Assembly: GCA_963756745.1 (NCBI GenBank)
Contig: CAVWOU010000004.1
Coordinates: 1-31,838, forward strand
Length of the DNA stretch: 31,838 nucleotides
Direction: 5' to 3'
DNA from: DASPWW01 sp963756745
Lineage (GTDB): Bacteria > Actinomycetota > Thermoleophilia > Solirubrobacterales > 70-9
Shown here: piece after piece, positions 1-7,969 of the stretch
Position numbering within the stretch: position 1 is the stretch's first letter
Layout of the letters: every line of letters begins with the position of its first letter
Position numbers and translations under genes: made by a program
The notes under the pieces: generated by a model
What the model was told of the DNA's origin: nothing
The model's input: the letters and a program-made list of their open reading frames with translations, nothing else
Databases searched by the model: none

Positions 1-25
1 AAACGGCTTGGCTATGCGGTGTGAA

Positions 26-427
26 CTAGATGTGGTACATCCCCGAGCCGGTGTCGGCGCTCTCACGGCTCGCGATGTCGGCGATGGTCGTCTGCGAGAA
101 CACGCTGCGGAGCGCGTCGACGCCCTCGGCCCAGATCCCGCCGGCCTCCTTGCCCTCTTCCCCCACCTTGCCGTCGAGCGCCTGCACGACCTCGAGCACG
201 GTGATCTCGTCGGCGGGCCGCGCGAGCGTGTAACCGCCCCGCATCCCGCGCCGGCTGTCGAGCAGGCCCGAACGCCGCAGGGTCGAGAACAGCTGCTCCA
301 GGAACTGCACCGGCATTCCCCGCCGCTCGGCCACCGCGGCGATCGGCACCGGGCGGTCGTTGCCGGAGCGCGCGAGCTCGGCGAGGGCGACCACCGCGTA
401 GCGGGACTTCGAGGTAACGGAGATCAC
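26..427 (-). CDS. Rrf2-family transcriptional regulator
   Basis: A 133-residue protein of normal Rrf2 length. The N-terminal winged helix-turn-helix begins with the family signature SVTSKSRYAVVALAEL and continues through a recognition region with FLEQLFSTLRRSGLL and the wing GMRGGYTLARP. The C-terminal part holds a dimerisation helix. I chose the GTG at 427-425 because family members start a few residues before the SRYA motif; a TTG at 451 would run into the divergent VanZ gene. From this start the protein has no cysteine, so it cannot hold an Fe-S cluster through the three-cysteine set used by IscR and NsrR. It would have to sense in another way, like the CymR or YwnA branch. A palindrome covers its start codon, which suggests autoregulation. 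The target is unknown. Confidence 0.9.
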   Translation of the reverse strand: MISVTSKSRYAVVALAELARSGNDRPVPIAAVAERRGMPVQFLEQLFSTLRRSGLLDSRRGMRGGYTLARPADEITVLEVVQALDGKVGEEGKEAGGIWAEGVDALRSVFSQTTIADIASRESADTGSGMYHI

Positions 428-434
428 ATGATCT
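421..434. promoter_or_regulatory. Palindrome at the Rrf2 start, candidate operator
   Basis: AGATCA-CA-TGATCT is a perfect inverted repeat with 6-base arms and a 2-base spacer. It overlaps the GTG start of the Rrf2 gene and lies 16 bases before the divergent VanZ ATG. Rrf2 proteins bind palindromes as dimers and often repress their own genes. The role is inferred from position only. Confidence 0.4.
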
Positions 435-450
435 GTTCTACACGACCACA

Positions 451-984
451 ATGCGTGCCGTGAACGGCATCGCCCGCACGGCAGCGCGCGCCGCGGCGCC
501 CCTCGCCCTGATGGGGGTCATCTTCTGGCTCTCGGCCCAGTCCGACCTCGACACCGGCCTGGGCACGTGGGACCTAGTGCTGCGCAAGCTCGGCCACGCG
601 CTCGTGTTCGGCGCGCTGGCCGCACTCTGGTACTGGGCGCTGCGTCCCGTCGTCCGCCACCCGCTCGTTCCCGCCGCCGGGATCTCGCTCGCCTACGCCA
701 TCCTGGACGAGTATCACCAGAGCTTCGTCGCCGGCCGCTCGGGCACCGCGGTCGACGTCGCGATCGACGCCGCGGGTGTCCTCGTCGCGCTCGCTCTCCT
801 GAGATACGATCAACGCGTCCGATCCGCGCTCGAGCGATTTGGAGGGGCTCCTGAGCGAGTCGTCGCGATGCCTGGTGATAGACCGCCAACCCACGGTCCG
901 CGTCGGCGTACGCGAGGTTCTGCGCGAGCGCTACGAGGTCGAGGAGACCGACTCCGGGACGAGCGCCCTCCAGCTTCTGACTGA
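451..984 (+). CDS. VanZ-like membrane protein with out-of-frame tail
   Basis: Residues 1-125 have the VanZ fold signature: FWLSAQS near residue 25, KLGHALVFGALA near 46-57, and the diagnostic DEYHQSFVAGRSG near 86 followed by a conserved Asp-rich helix. Four membrane segments can be seen, near residues 14-28, 49-65, 72-86 and 104-118. VanZ relatives are membrane proteins of unclear biochemistry; the name comes from low-level teicoplanin resistance. The ORF then runs 146 bases into the next gene, and the last 48 or so residues are Arg/Pro-rich and look like a shadow of that gene. Either this long tail is real, or a small frame error has removed the true stop near residue 130. Confidence 0.8.
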   Translation: MRAVNGIARTAARAAAPLALMGVIFWLSAQSDLDTGLGTWDLVLRKLGHALVFGALAALWYWALRPVVRHPLVPAAGISLAYAILDEYHQSFVAGRSGTAVDVAIDAAGVLVALALLRYDQRVRSALERFGGAPERVVAMPGDRPPTHGPRRRTRGSARALRGRGDRLRDERPPASD

Positions 985-1477
985 CGTCGGCGACTTCGAC
1001 GTCGCGATCGTCGACATGCGCCCTCCCCAGGAGGCGACCAACGACGCGCTGTGGGGCGCCGCCACGATCCGGGCGCTTCTCAAAGCGCAGCCGGGGCTCG
1101 GGATCGTCGCCCACGGCGACCGCGCCGAGCGCCACCTCGTCGGAGAGGCGATCGCGGCCGGCGCCAACGCATTCGTCGCCAAGAGCTCGGAGCCGGACAA
1201 GCTGAGCCGCGCCGTCGAGGCCGCGGCGGACTCGGAGACATTCATCGATCCCGCCGCCGGCGGGCGCCGGCCGAGAGCCGGCCAGAGCCTCACCAAGCGC
1301 CAGCGCCAGATCCTCCAGATGTTCGCCGACGGCAACTCGACCACCCAGGTGGCGCGCAAACTCGGGCTCGGCACGGAGACCGTGAAGACCCACACGAAGC
1401 AGCTGCTCTCACGGCTGCGAGCCCGCGACCGCGCCCACGCCGTCGCGATCGGGCTCCGGAACTTCCTGATCGACTAA
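839..1477 (+). CDS. LuxR/NarL-type response regulator with atypical receiver
   Basis: A 212-residue protein with a receiver domain (about residues 10-130), a linker, and a LuxR-type helix-turn-helix (about 149-210, with LTKRQRQILQMFADG and TETVKTHTKQLLSRL). In the receiver the phosphoacceptor D59 (in VAIVDM) and K115 are present. The usual Asp-Asp pair is D15-R16, and the Thr/Ser switch position appears to be Val90, so metal binding and switching are probably altered. The start is inferred as TTG at 839. An in-frame TGA lies at 800-802, and the receiver begins by residue 11, so later starts such as the GTG at residue 13 would cut the fold. No histidine kinase is adjacent, so this is an orphan. 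Regulation by something other than phosphorylation is possible. Confidence 0.82.
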   Translation: MEGLLSESSRCLVIDRQPTVRVGVREVLRERYEVEETDSGTSALQLLTDVGDFDVAIVDMRPPQEATNDALWGAATIRALLKAQPGLGIVAHGDRAERHLVGEAIAAGANAFVAKSSEPDKLSRAVEAAADSETFIDPAAGGRRPRAGQSLTKRQRQILQMFADGNSTTQVARKLGLGTETVKTHTKQLLSRLRARDRAHAVAIGLRNFLID

Positions 1478-1478
1478 T

Positions 1479-1507
1479 CGCAAGCCGGTACGCGGCGGAC
1501 GCTTGCG
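1479..1507. terminator. Inverted repeat between convergent genes, weak terminator candidate
   Basis: CGCAAGC at 1479-1485 pairs with GCTTGCG at 1501-1507 across a 15-base loop. It lies just after the stop of the response regulator and before the stop of the convergent gltX. There is no T tract on either strand, so factor-independent termination is doubtful. Confidence 0.25.
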
Positions 1508-1518
1508 GTACACGTGGC

Positions 1519-2907
1519 CTAGGCCGGTGCCGGAAGACGCTCGAGCGCCCGCTCGATCCGCGCGACGGACTCGTCGCGGCCGAGCGCCGCGAGCGACTCG
1601 AAGATTCCCGGCGACACCGTCGAGCCGGTGATCGCGACCCGGATCGGCTGAAAGACCTGCTTCGGCTTCACGTCGCCCGCCGCCACCACGTCCCGCAGCG
1701 CCCGCTCGATCGCATCGGGCTCGAACGCGACGCCGTCCTTGAGCGCCTCGAGCGCAGCCTCGAGCACCGGGCGGGTATCGGGCTTCATCACCTTCTCCCA
1801 CGCGCGCGGATCGTCGGCAGGCTCCTCGAACAAGAACCGGACCAGCCGCCACACCTCGTCGAGCGTCTGCGCCTTCTCCTGCACGATCGCGCACGCGGCT
1901 CTGCGGCGCTCCGGCGGAGCAGCCTCGAAGCGCGAAGCCGACTCGGGATCCGCCAGCCTCAGGTGATCGGCGAGGCGCCGCTCGTACTCGTCCAGCGCCA
2001 GCTCGCGCATGAAGCGGCCGTTCATCCACCGCAGCTTCTGCTCGTCGAACACCGCGGCCGAGCGGCCGACCCTCGCGAGATCGAAACGCTCGATCAGCTC
2101 CTCGGTACTCATCAGGGTGGTGTCGTCGTCGGTACCCCACCCCAGCAGCGCGAGGTAGTTGCGGACCGCGGCGGGGAGGTACCCGGCGGCGCGCAGCTCC
2201 TCGACGGAGGCGCCGCCGTGGCGCTTCGAGAGCTTGGTGCCGTCCGGCGCGTGGAGCAGCGGCAGGTGCGCGTAGCGCGGCGGCGCGGTCCCGAGCGCTC
2301 GCAGCACCATCAGCTGCCGCGGTGTGTTCGAGAGATGGTCGTCGCCGCGAACCACGTCGGTGATCTCCATTTCCGCGTCGTCGACGGCGACCGCGAAGTT
2401 GTAGAGCACCGAACCGTCGCTGCGCGCAATCACGAAGTCGTCGAGAAGGCGGTTCTCGAACCGGATCTCACCCCTGATCGCGTCCTCGACGACCGTCTCG
2501 CCCTTGTCCGGGACCCGCAGCCGGATCGCGGCTCCCTTGACGTCTCGGGCCTCGCCGCGGTAGCCGGCGCCCCCGTGTGCCTCCTTCCATGCCTTCACGT
2601 CGTCGGCGCTCGCGGGGTCGGGATACGCGTCACCCGCCTCGACGAGCTCCGCCAGCCGCTCACGATGGCGCGGCGCGCGCTCGTACTGGCTGTGCTGCTC
2701 GTCCCAGTCGAGCTCGAGCCACCGGAGCGACTCGAGGATCTGCTCGACGTTCTCGGGCGTCGAGCGCTCGCGATCCGTGTCCTCGATCCGCAGCACGAAC
2801 GCCCCTCCGCTCCCCCGTGCGAGGAGCCAGTTATAGAGTGCCGTTCGAGCGCCCCCGATGTGCAGGGCGCCGGTCGGCGACGGGGCGAAGCGGACACGAG
2901 GCTTCAT
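1519..2907 (-). CDS. gltX: Glutamyl-tRNA synthetase
   Basis: A class I aminoacyl-tRNA synthetase of 462 residues that charges tRNA with glutamate in the cytosol. The N-terminal Rossmann fold carries RFAPSPTG and the HIGG form of the HIGH motif at residues 16-19. The second ATP-binding motif is KLSKR at about 225-229. The alpha-helical anticodon-binding domain fills the C-terminal third. The start is the ATG at 2907, which gives the usual MKPRVRFAPSPTG opening; an ATG eight codons upstream lies deeper in the divergent nfo gene. The start codon shares two bases with the nfo start. The sequence alone does not tell a discriminating from a non-discriminating enzyme, and no gatCAB genes are in the window. 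Confidence 0.97.
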   Translation of the reverse strand: MKPRVRFAPSPTGALHIGGARTALYNWLLARGSGGAFVLRIEDTDRERSTPENVEQILESLRWLELDWDEQHSQYERAPRHRERLAELVEAGDAYPDPASADDVKAWKEAHGGAGYRGEARDVKGAAIRLRVPDKGETVVEDAIRGEIRFENRLLDDFVIARSDGSVLYNFAVAVDDAEMEITDVVRGDDHLSNTPRQLMVLRALGTAPPRYAHLPLLHAPDGTKLSKRHGGASVEELRAAGYLPAAVRNYLALLGWGTDDDTTLMSTEELIERFDLARVGRSAAVFDEQKLRWMNGRFMRELALDEYERRLADHLRLADPESASRFEAAPPERRRAACAIVQEKAQTLDEVWRLVRFLFEEPADDPRAWEKVMKPDTRPVLEAALEALKDGVAFEPDAIERALRDVVAAGDVKPKQVFQPIRVAITGSTVSPGIFESLAALGRDESVARIERALERLPAPA

Positions 2908-3784
2908 GCTGATCGGGATCCATGTTTCCACAGCCGGCGGGCTCGACCGCGCCGTCGAGAGGGGCGTCGAGCGCGAGGCCGACGCGATTCAAATCTTCAA
3001 CCAGAGCCCCCGCGCGTGGCGCCCGACGCGGTACAGCGAGGACGATTTCGCGGCTTTCCGGGAGGCGCTCGACGAGTCCCGCCTCGAGGCCGTGGTGATC
3101 CACGCGATCTACCTCATCAACCTCGCCGCGGACGACCGCGAGGTGCGGGACAAGTCGATGCAGTCGCTCGTCCACGCGCTCAGGGTCGGCGACGGGATCG
3201 GCGCAGCGGGGGTCGTCGTCCACGCCGGCTCGCGGAAGCGAGACCCCTACCCGAAGGCGACGAATCGGGCGGGGAAGGCAATCCGAAGCGTGCTCGGGGA
3301 ATCCGAGTCGTGCCCGCTGCTGCTCGAGAACACCGCCGGGACGCAGGGGCCGCTCGGGCGCAACTTCGACGAGCTTGCCGACCTCATCGACGTGGGCGGC
3401 GGCGGCAAGCGGCTCGGCGTGTGCATCGACTGCTGCCACCTGTTCGCGTCCGGGTTCGAGATCGGCAGCTCGGACGCGATGTCCATAGTGATCGACGAAC
3501 TCGACGCGAAGCTGGGACTCGCCCGCGTGCATTGCCTGCACGTCAACGACTCCGCCGCGCCCCAGGGCTCGAACCGCGACCGCCACGCGGACCTCGGGAC
3601 GGGCGAGATGGGAAAGGCCGGATTGCGCCCGTTTCTCTCCGAGCCGCGCTTCGAGAAGCTCCCGGCGCTGATCGAGACCAACAAGTCGGACGACGCCGAG
3701 CACGACCGCATCGAGGTGAAGACCGCGAAGCGGCTGCGCCGCGAGGGGATCAGACGCCGTCGTGGAAAGCGGCGATCGGCCTGA
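2906..3784 (+). CDS. nfo: Endonuclease IV, AP endonuclease
   Basis: A 292-residue zinc-dependent TIM-barrel enzyme that cuts DNA 5' to abasic sites in base excision repair. All nine metal ligands of the family are in register: H66, H106, E141, D175, H178, H212, D225, H227 and E257, with the surrounding motifs VVVHAGS, LLLENTAG, VCIDCCHLFASG and LHVNDS. The length is close to the 285-residue E. coli enzyme. The ATG at 2906 gives the standard MLIGIHVSTAGG opening. GAGG at 2897-2900, inside gltX, can serve as ribosome binding site. The gene ends 18 bases from the convergent cysteine-rich gene. Confidence 0.95.
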   Translation: MLIGIHVSTAGGLDRAVERGVEREADAIQIFNQSPRAWRPTRYSEDDFAAFREALDESRLEAVVIHAIYLINLAADDREVRDKSMQSLVHALRVGDGIGAAGVVVHAGSRKRDPYPKATNRAGKAIRSVLGESESCPLLLENTAGTQGPLGRNFDELADLIDVGGGGKRLGVCIDCCHLFASGFEIGSSDAMSIVIDELDAKLGLARVHCLHVNDSAAPQGSNRDRHADLGTGEMGKAGLRPFLSEPRFEKLPALIETNKSDDAEHDRIEVKTAKRLRREGIRRRRGKRRSA

Positions 3785-3802
3785 GCCTTCGCCGCGCCGC
3801 CG

Positions 3803-4207
3803 CTAGGCCAGCGCGTCGCGAAGGTCGAACACCCTGAGGCCCTCGCTGCCGGCGTCGGTGCAGTCGAAGAATCGGGGGTTGACGCACTCGAAATCGGGGC
3901 CGTCGCCTTCGTACGCTGGCTCGATCTTGAACTGGCATTGCGGGAGCGGGTCGCCGGTCATCTTCAGCCCCCCGTACCCGCCGTGGCGCTCTGCCGCCTC
4001 GAAGGCCTCGACGTCGATCTCGCCCTTGAACACCTTGCGCATGCAGCCCATGTAGCGCTTCCCGGTGGGCTCGTCGAAGTAGCTGTACAGGTACCGGCAC
4101 CGCAACTCGAGGCAACCGCGTGGCTCGACCAGCTTGTCGCAGAAGGTCTGGCACTGACGGCACTCGCCGGCCGCCGCGGTCTGCTCCTCGTGCTGCCTCA
4201 AGGCCAC
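3803..4207 (-). CDS. Cysteine-rich protein of unknown function
   Basis: A 134-residue soluble protein that I do not recognise. It has nine cysteines, at residues 16, 19, 23, 32, 37, 55, 91, 108 and 116. The first five make a compact CxxCxxxC plus CxxxxC cluster, with three more in the C-terminal half. There is no signal peptide or membrane segment. The spacing suggests binding of zinc or an Fe-S cluster, but it matches no ferredoxin or zinc ribbon I know. It lies 90 bases downstream of dnaE on the same strand and could be co-transcribed with it. The ATG at 4207 is the first usable start. Confidence 0.75.
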   Translation of the reverse strand: MALRQHEEQTAAAGECRQCQTFCDKLVEPRGCLELRCRYLYSYFDEPTGKRYMGCMRKVFKGEIDVEAFEAAERHGGYGGLKMTGDPLPQCQFKIEPAYEGDGPDFECVNPRFFDCTDAGSEGLRVFDLRDALA

Positions 4208-4297
4208 GAGCGGAGTGTAGGCGCTACGAGTGAGCGGGTCACGGCCGTGAAGGGGGGTCTGAAGGTGGTGCTCGTGGCCTGTTTGTGATACGGAAAA

Positions 4298-7200
4298 CTA
4301 GGCCGCGAGCGCGTGTGGGCCGAGCAGCGAGTCGAGCTCGGCGCGCAGGCCATGGGAGGCGGCCACCCGGTACTCGCGTCCGAGCCGGACCTCGCGGGTG
4401 CCGGCGCGGGTCCGCATCTTGACGAGCACCTCGCATTCGCCCGGGAAGTTGGCGAGCACCGAGCGGAGCTCCTCGAACAGCGTCGGCGGGAAGTCCGCGG
4501 CGTCGATTTGGAGGACGAGCGGGCCGTCATCGACGGCGGCATGATCGGGGCGCGCCGCCGCGCGCTCGGCGTCCGTCGGCTCGAACGCCTCGGCCTCCTG
4601 GACCACGAGCTTCGTCTCCCCGCGCTCCTTGTGGTCGACCCGGCCACGCACGAGGACGACTCGGTCGATTTCGATCCGCGAGGCAGTAGCGGCGAACGCC
4701 GAGTTGAACACGAGGAGCTCGACCTGGCCCTCGAGGTCGTCGAGGGTCGCGAACATCATCTCGTCGCCGCGCTTCGTGCGGACCTTCTTGCGCTCGGTCA
4801 CGAGCCCGCCGACCGTCACCCACGACCCGTCGGCCGTCGCCGCGAGGTCCGCGAGCGAGCAGTCGACGCGAGCGCGGAGCGCGTCGCGCACCTCCGACAG
4901 CGGGTGCTCGGAAAGGAACGTGCCGAGGGTCTGCTTCTCGAGCCGCAGCAACTCCCGCGAGTCGAACTCCTCGCCGATCAGCGGTGGGTGCTGGCGCGCC
5001 GCAGACGTCGCGCCGCCCCCCGACCCCCCGCCGAGGTCGAAGATCGAGGACTGGCCTCGCTGGGCGTCCTCCTGGGCCTTCTGACCGTTCGCCTGTGCGT
5101 GCGGCAGCGCCTCGAGCATCACCTTCCGGGTCGCGTCGGTCGAGTCGAAGGCGCCGCACTTGATCAGGCACTCCGTCGCCCGCCGGTTCACGGCGCGCGC
5201 GTCGACGCGCTCGCAGAACTCCCACAACGAGGAGAACTTGCCGTCGGCGGCTCGCGCCGCGAGGATCGCCTCGACCGCCGAGTGACCGACGTTCTTCACC
5301 GCGTCGAGCCCGAACCGGATCCGCTTGCCAGAGACCACGAAGCCGTGGTCGGACGCATTGACGTCGGGCGGCAGGACCTCGATCCCCATCTGATGGCAGC
5401 GGTTGACGAAGAACGGGACCTTGTCCTTGGTCGACATCACCGACGAGATCAGCGCGGCCATGTACTCGGCCGGGTAGTTCGCCTTCAGGTACGCGGTGCG
5501 GTAGGCGATCAGCGCATAGCAGGCTGCGTGCGACTTGTTGAAGCTGTAGTCGGCCGCCGCCGTCATCAGCGACCACAGGTCCTGTGCGACCTTGCGATCG
5601 GTTCCCGAGCCGGCGAGGCCGTCGACGAACTTGTCCTTCATCTGGGCCATCAAGTCGCGCTTCTTCTTCCCCACGGCCTTGCGGAGGTCGTCTGCCTCCG
5701 CCCCGCTGAATCCCGCCATCTGCTTGGCGATCTCCATCAGCTGCTCCTGGTAGATGCAGCAGCCATAGGTCGACTCCGTGATCGGGCGCAGCCGCTCGTC
5801 CGGATAGCGAACGGTCGAGGGATCGCGCTTTCCTCGCGCGTAGTCGGGGATGAAGCGCATCGCACCGGGGCGATACAGCGACACGAGCGCGACCAGGTCC
5901 TCGAACTCGGTCGGGCGGACCTTGCGCAGCGCCTCGCGCATGCCCTCGGACTCGAACTGGAACACGCCCACCGACTCCCCGCCCGCGAGCATCTCGTAGG
6001 TCTTGGGGTCGTCGAGCGGCAGGCCTTCGACGTCGAGCTCGATCCCGTGCGAGCGCTCGATGATGTCGACGGCGTCCTCGATCACGTCGAGGTTTCTCAG
6101 CCCGAGGAAGTCCATCTTCAGCAGCCCGATCTGCTCGATCGGCCCCATCGAGTACTGGGTCACGACCTTGTAGGCGCGCTCTCCCTTCGCCGCCCCGTTC
6201 GCGCCCGCGGCGCGGTCTTCGGCGAGCTGAAGCGGGACGATTTCCTGCAGCGGTCGGTCCGAGATCACCACCGCGGCCGCGTGGATCGAGTGGTTGCGCA
6301 CGATCCCCTCGAGGCCGCGCCCTACGTCGATGATCTGGCGCGCCTCCGGCTCCGTGTCGTACGCGCGCTTCAGCTCCTCGCCCGGCTTCAGGCAGTCCTC
6401 GAACCTCGGGCTGCGGCCCATGATCGGCTCCGGGATCAGCTTCGCGATCCGGTCACCCGTCGCGTAGTCGAACCCCAGCACGCGCGCAGCGTCCCTGGTC
6501 GCCGCGCGAGGGGCCATCTTGCCGAAGGTGATGATCTGGGCTACTCGCTCGCGGCCGTACTTCTCCGCCACGTAGCGAATCACCCGCTCCCGGCCCCGGA
6601 CCGAGAAGTCGATGTCGATGTCGGGCATCGACTTGCGCGCGGGGTTGAGGAAGCGCTCGAAGAGCAGGTCGTGCTCGAGCGGGTCGAGGTCGGTGATCCC
6701 GAGGCCGTAGGCGACGATCGAGCCGGCGGCGGACCCGCGCCCGGGACCCACCGCGATCCCCTCCTGCTTCGCGTGTCGCACGAAGTCCCACACGATCAGG
6801 AAGTACGACTCGAATCCCATCTCGAGGATCACGCCGAGCTCGTACTCGAGGCGCTCGATCGCCTCGGCCGGCGGCGGGTCCCCGTAGTGGCGACGCAGCC
6901 CCTCGGTGGCGATCCGCCGCAGCATCTCGGCTGGCTCGGAGCCGTCCTCGGTCGGGAAGCGAGGCAGTAGCAGCTCGCCGAGCTTCATCTCCACGTTGCA
7001 CCGCTCCGCGACCTCGAGCGTGGTCGGGACGGCGTCCGGCCACCGCGTGAACGACTCCGCCATCTCGTCGGGGCCCTTGAGGTAGAACTCGTTCGTGTCG
7101 AAGCGCAGCTTCGGCTCCGCGAGCGTCGACTTGGTCTGGACGCAGAGCAGCGCGCCGTGGTTCGAGTAGTCCTCGCGATGCAGGTAGTGGACGTCGCACG

Positions 7201-7828
7201 TCCCGACGAGTGGGCGCCCCACCTCGCGCGCGATCCTCTCAATCCCCTCGTTGGCACGGTCCTGCTCCGCGATCCCGTTCGCCTGGACCTCGAAGTAGAC
7301 GTTGTCCGGCCCGAAGACCCCGAGCAGGTCGTCGGCGTGGGCCCGCGCGTCGGCCGGACGCCCCTCGACCAGCCGCCGGCAGAAGCGCGACTGGAGGCAG
7401 CCGGTGAGCGCGATGACCCCGTCGGCGTGGCGCTCGAGCATTTCCATGTCGGCGTTGGCGCGCCCGCGCGAGAACCCCTCGAGGTAGCTCGCGGAGCTGA
7501 GCTTGACGAGGTTGCGAAACCCGTTCTCGTTCCGCGCCAGCAAGGTTATGTGGTTGCGCTCGTAGCGGACCTGCTCAGTCGCGCGGCGCACGTCGTCGAC
7601 GACGTATGCCTCGAGCCCGAGGATCGGCTTCACGCCCGCCGAGCGACACGCCTCGGACATCTCGACCGCCCCGTTCATCACCCCGTGGTCGGTTAGCCCG
7701 AGGGCAGGCATTCCCAGCTCCGCGGCGCGTGCCGCCATTCGATCGATCTTGCACGCGCCGTCGAGCAACGAGTACTCGCTGTGGACGTGCAGGTGGACGG
7801 CCTGCCCGGCGCTCGAAGTCATTGGCAT
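4298..7828 (-). CDS. dnaE: DNA polymerase III alpha subunit
   Basis: The replicative polymerase, 1176 residues, DnaE1 type. The N-terminal PHP domain opens with HLHVHSEYSLLDGA. It keeps all of the ligand-type residues (H12, H14, D47, E73, H93, C144, D212 and H214 with their usual motifs), so it may have metal-dependent 3'-5' proofreading activity, as shown for mycobacterial DnaE1. The palm holds PDIDIDF at 402-408 with the catalytic Asp pair, and a third Asp in LLKMDFLGLRNL. Helix-hairpin-helix and OB-fold regions follow, the OB fold near VTVGGLVTERKKV. Two close ATGs (7828 and 7822) could start the protein; neither has a strong Shine-Dalgarno sequence. Confidence 0.96.
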   Translation of the reverse strand: MPMTSSAGQAVHLHVHSEYSLLDGACKIDRMAARAAELGMPALGLTDHGVMNGAVEMSEACRSAGVKPILGLEAYVVDDVRRATEQVRYERNHITLLARNENGFRNLVKLSSASYLEGFSRGRANADMEMLERHADGVIALTGCLQSRFCRRLVEGRPADARAHADDLLGVFGPDNVYFEVQANGIAEQDRANEGIERIAREVGRPLVGTCDVHYLHREDYSNHGALLCVQTKSTLAEPKLRFDTNEFYLKGPDEMAESFTRWPDAVPTTLEVAERCNVEMKLGELLLPRFPTEDGSEPAEMLRRIATEGLRRHYGDPPPAEAIERLEYELGVILEMGFESYFLIVWDFVRHAKQEGIAVGPGRGSAAGSIVAYGLGITDLDPLEHDLLFERFLNPARKSMPDIDIDFSVRGRERVIRYVAEKYGRERVAQIITFGKMAPRAATRDAARVLGFDYATGDRIAKLIPEPIMGRSPRFEDCLKPGEELKRAYDTEPEARQIIDVGRGLEGIVRNHSIHAAAVVISDRPLQEIVPLQLAEDRAAGANGAAKGERAYKVVTQYSMGPIEQIGLLKMDFLGLRNLDVIEDAVDIIERSHGIELDVEGLPLDDPKTYEMLAGGESVGVFQFESEGMREALRKVRPTEFEDLVALVSLYRPGAMRFIPDYARGKRDPSTVRYPDERLRPITESTYGCCIYQEQLMEIAKQMAGFSGAEADDLRKAVGKKKRDLMAQMKDKFVDGLAGSGTDRKVAQDLWSLMTAAADYSFNKSHAACYALIAYRTAYLKANYPAEYMAALISSVMSTKDKVPFFVNRCHQMGIEVLPPDVNASDHGFVVSGKRIRFGLDAVKNVGHSAVEAILAARAADGKFSSLWEFCERVDARAVNRRATECLIKCGAFDSTDATRKVMLEALPHAQANGQKAQEDAQRGQSSIFDLGGGSGGGATSAARQHPPLIGEEFDSRELLRLEKQTLGTFLSEHPLSEVRDALRARVDCSLADLAATADGSWVTVGGLVTERKKVRTKRGDEMMFATLDDLEGQVELLVFNSAFAATASRIEIDRVVLVRGRVDHKERGETKLVVQEAEAFEPTDAERAAARPDHAAVDDGPLVLQIDAADFPPTLFEELRSVLANFPGECEVLVKMRTRAGTREVRLGREYRVAASHGLRAELDSLLGPHALAA

Positions 7829-7969
7829 TGGGGCCAGGCTACCCGCGGGCGCTGACGGAGCCGCGGGCCCCGCGCGGACCAACACGGAGCTTGCGGAAGC
7901 CGGTGTGTGCCGTCCGCCAACGGCGGCCCGGTCGACGAACTACACGACGAAGCGACCGAGCGATAGGCG

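Noticed and set aside
1051..3837. A 928-codon open frame on the plus strand across gltX and nfo
   Set aside because: Very rich in Arg, Pro and Gly, no domain, and it runs antisense to gltX. It is a shadow of high-GC codon use, as are the long antisense frames over dnaE (4313-6970) and pheT (17486-19258).
7914..7926. CCGCC-AAC-GGCGG hairpin between the cell wall gene and dnaE
   Set aside because: The stem has only 5 bases and no T tract on either strand. Such small repeats are common by chance in high-GC DNA.
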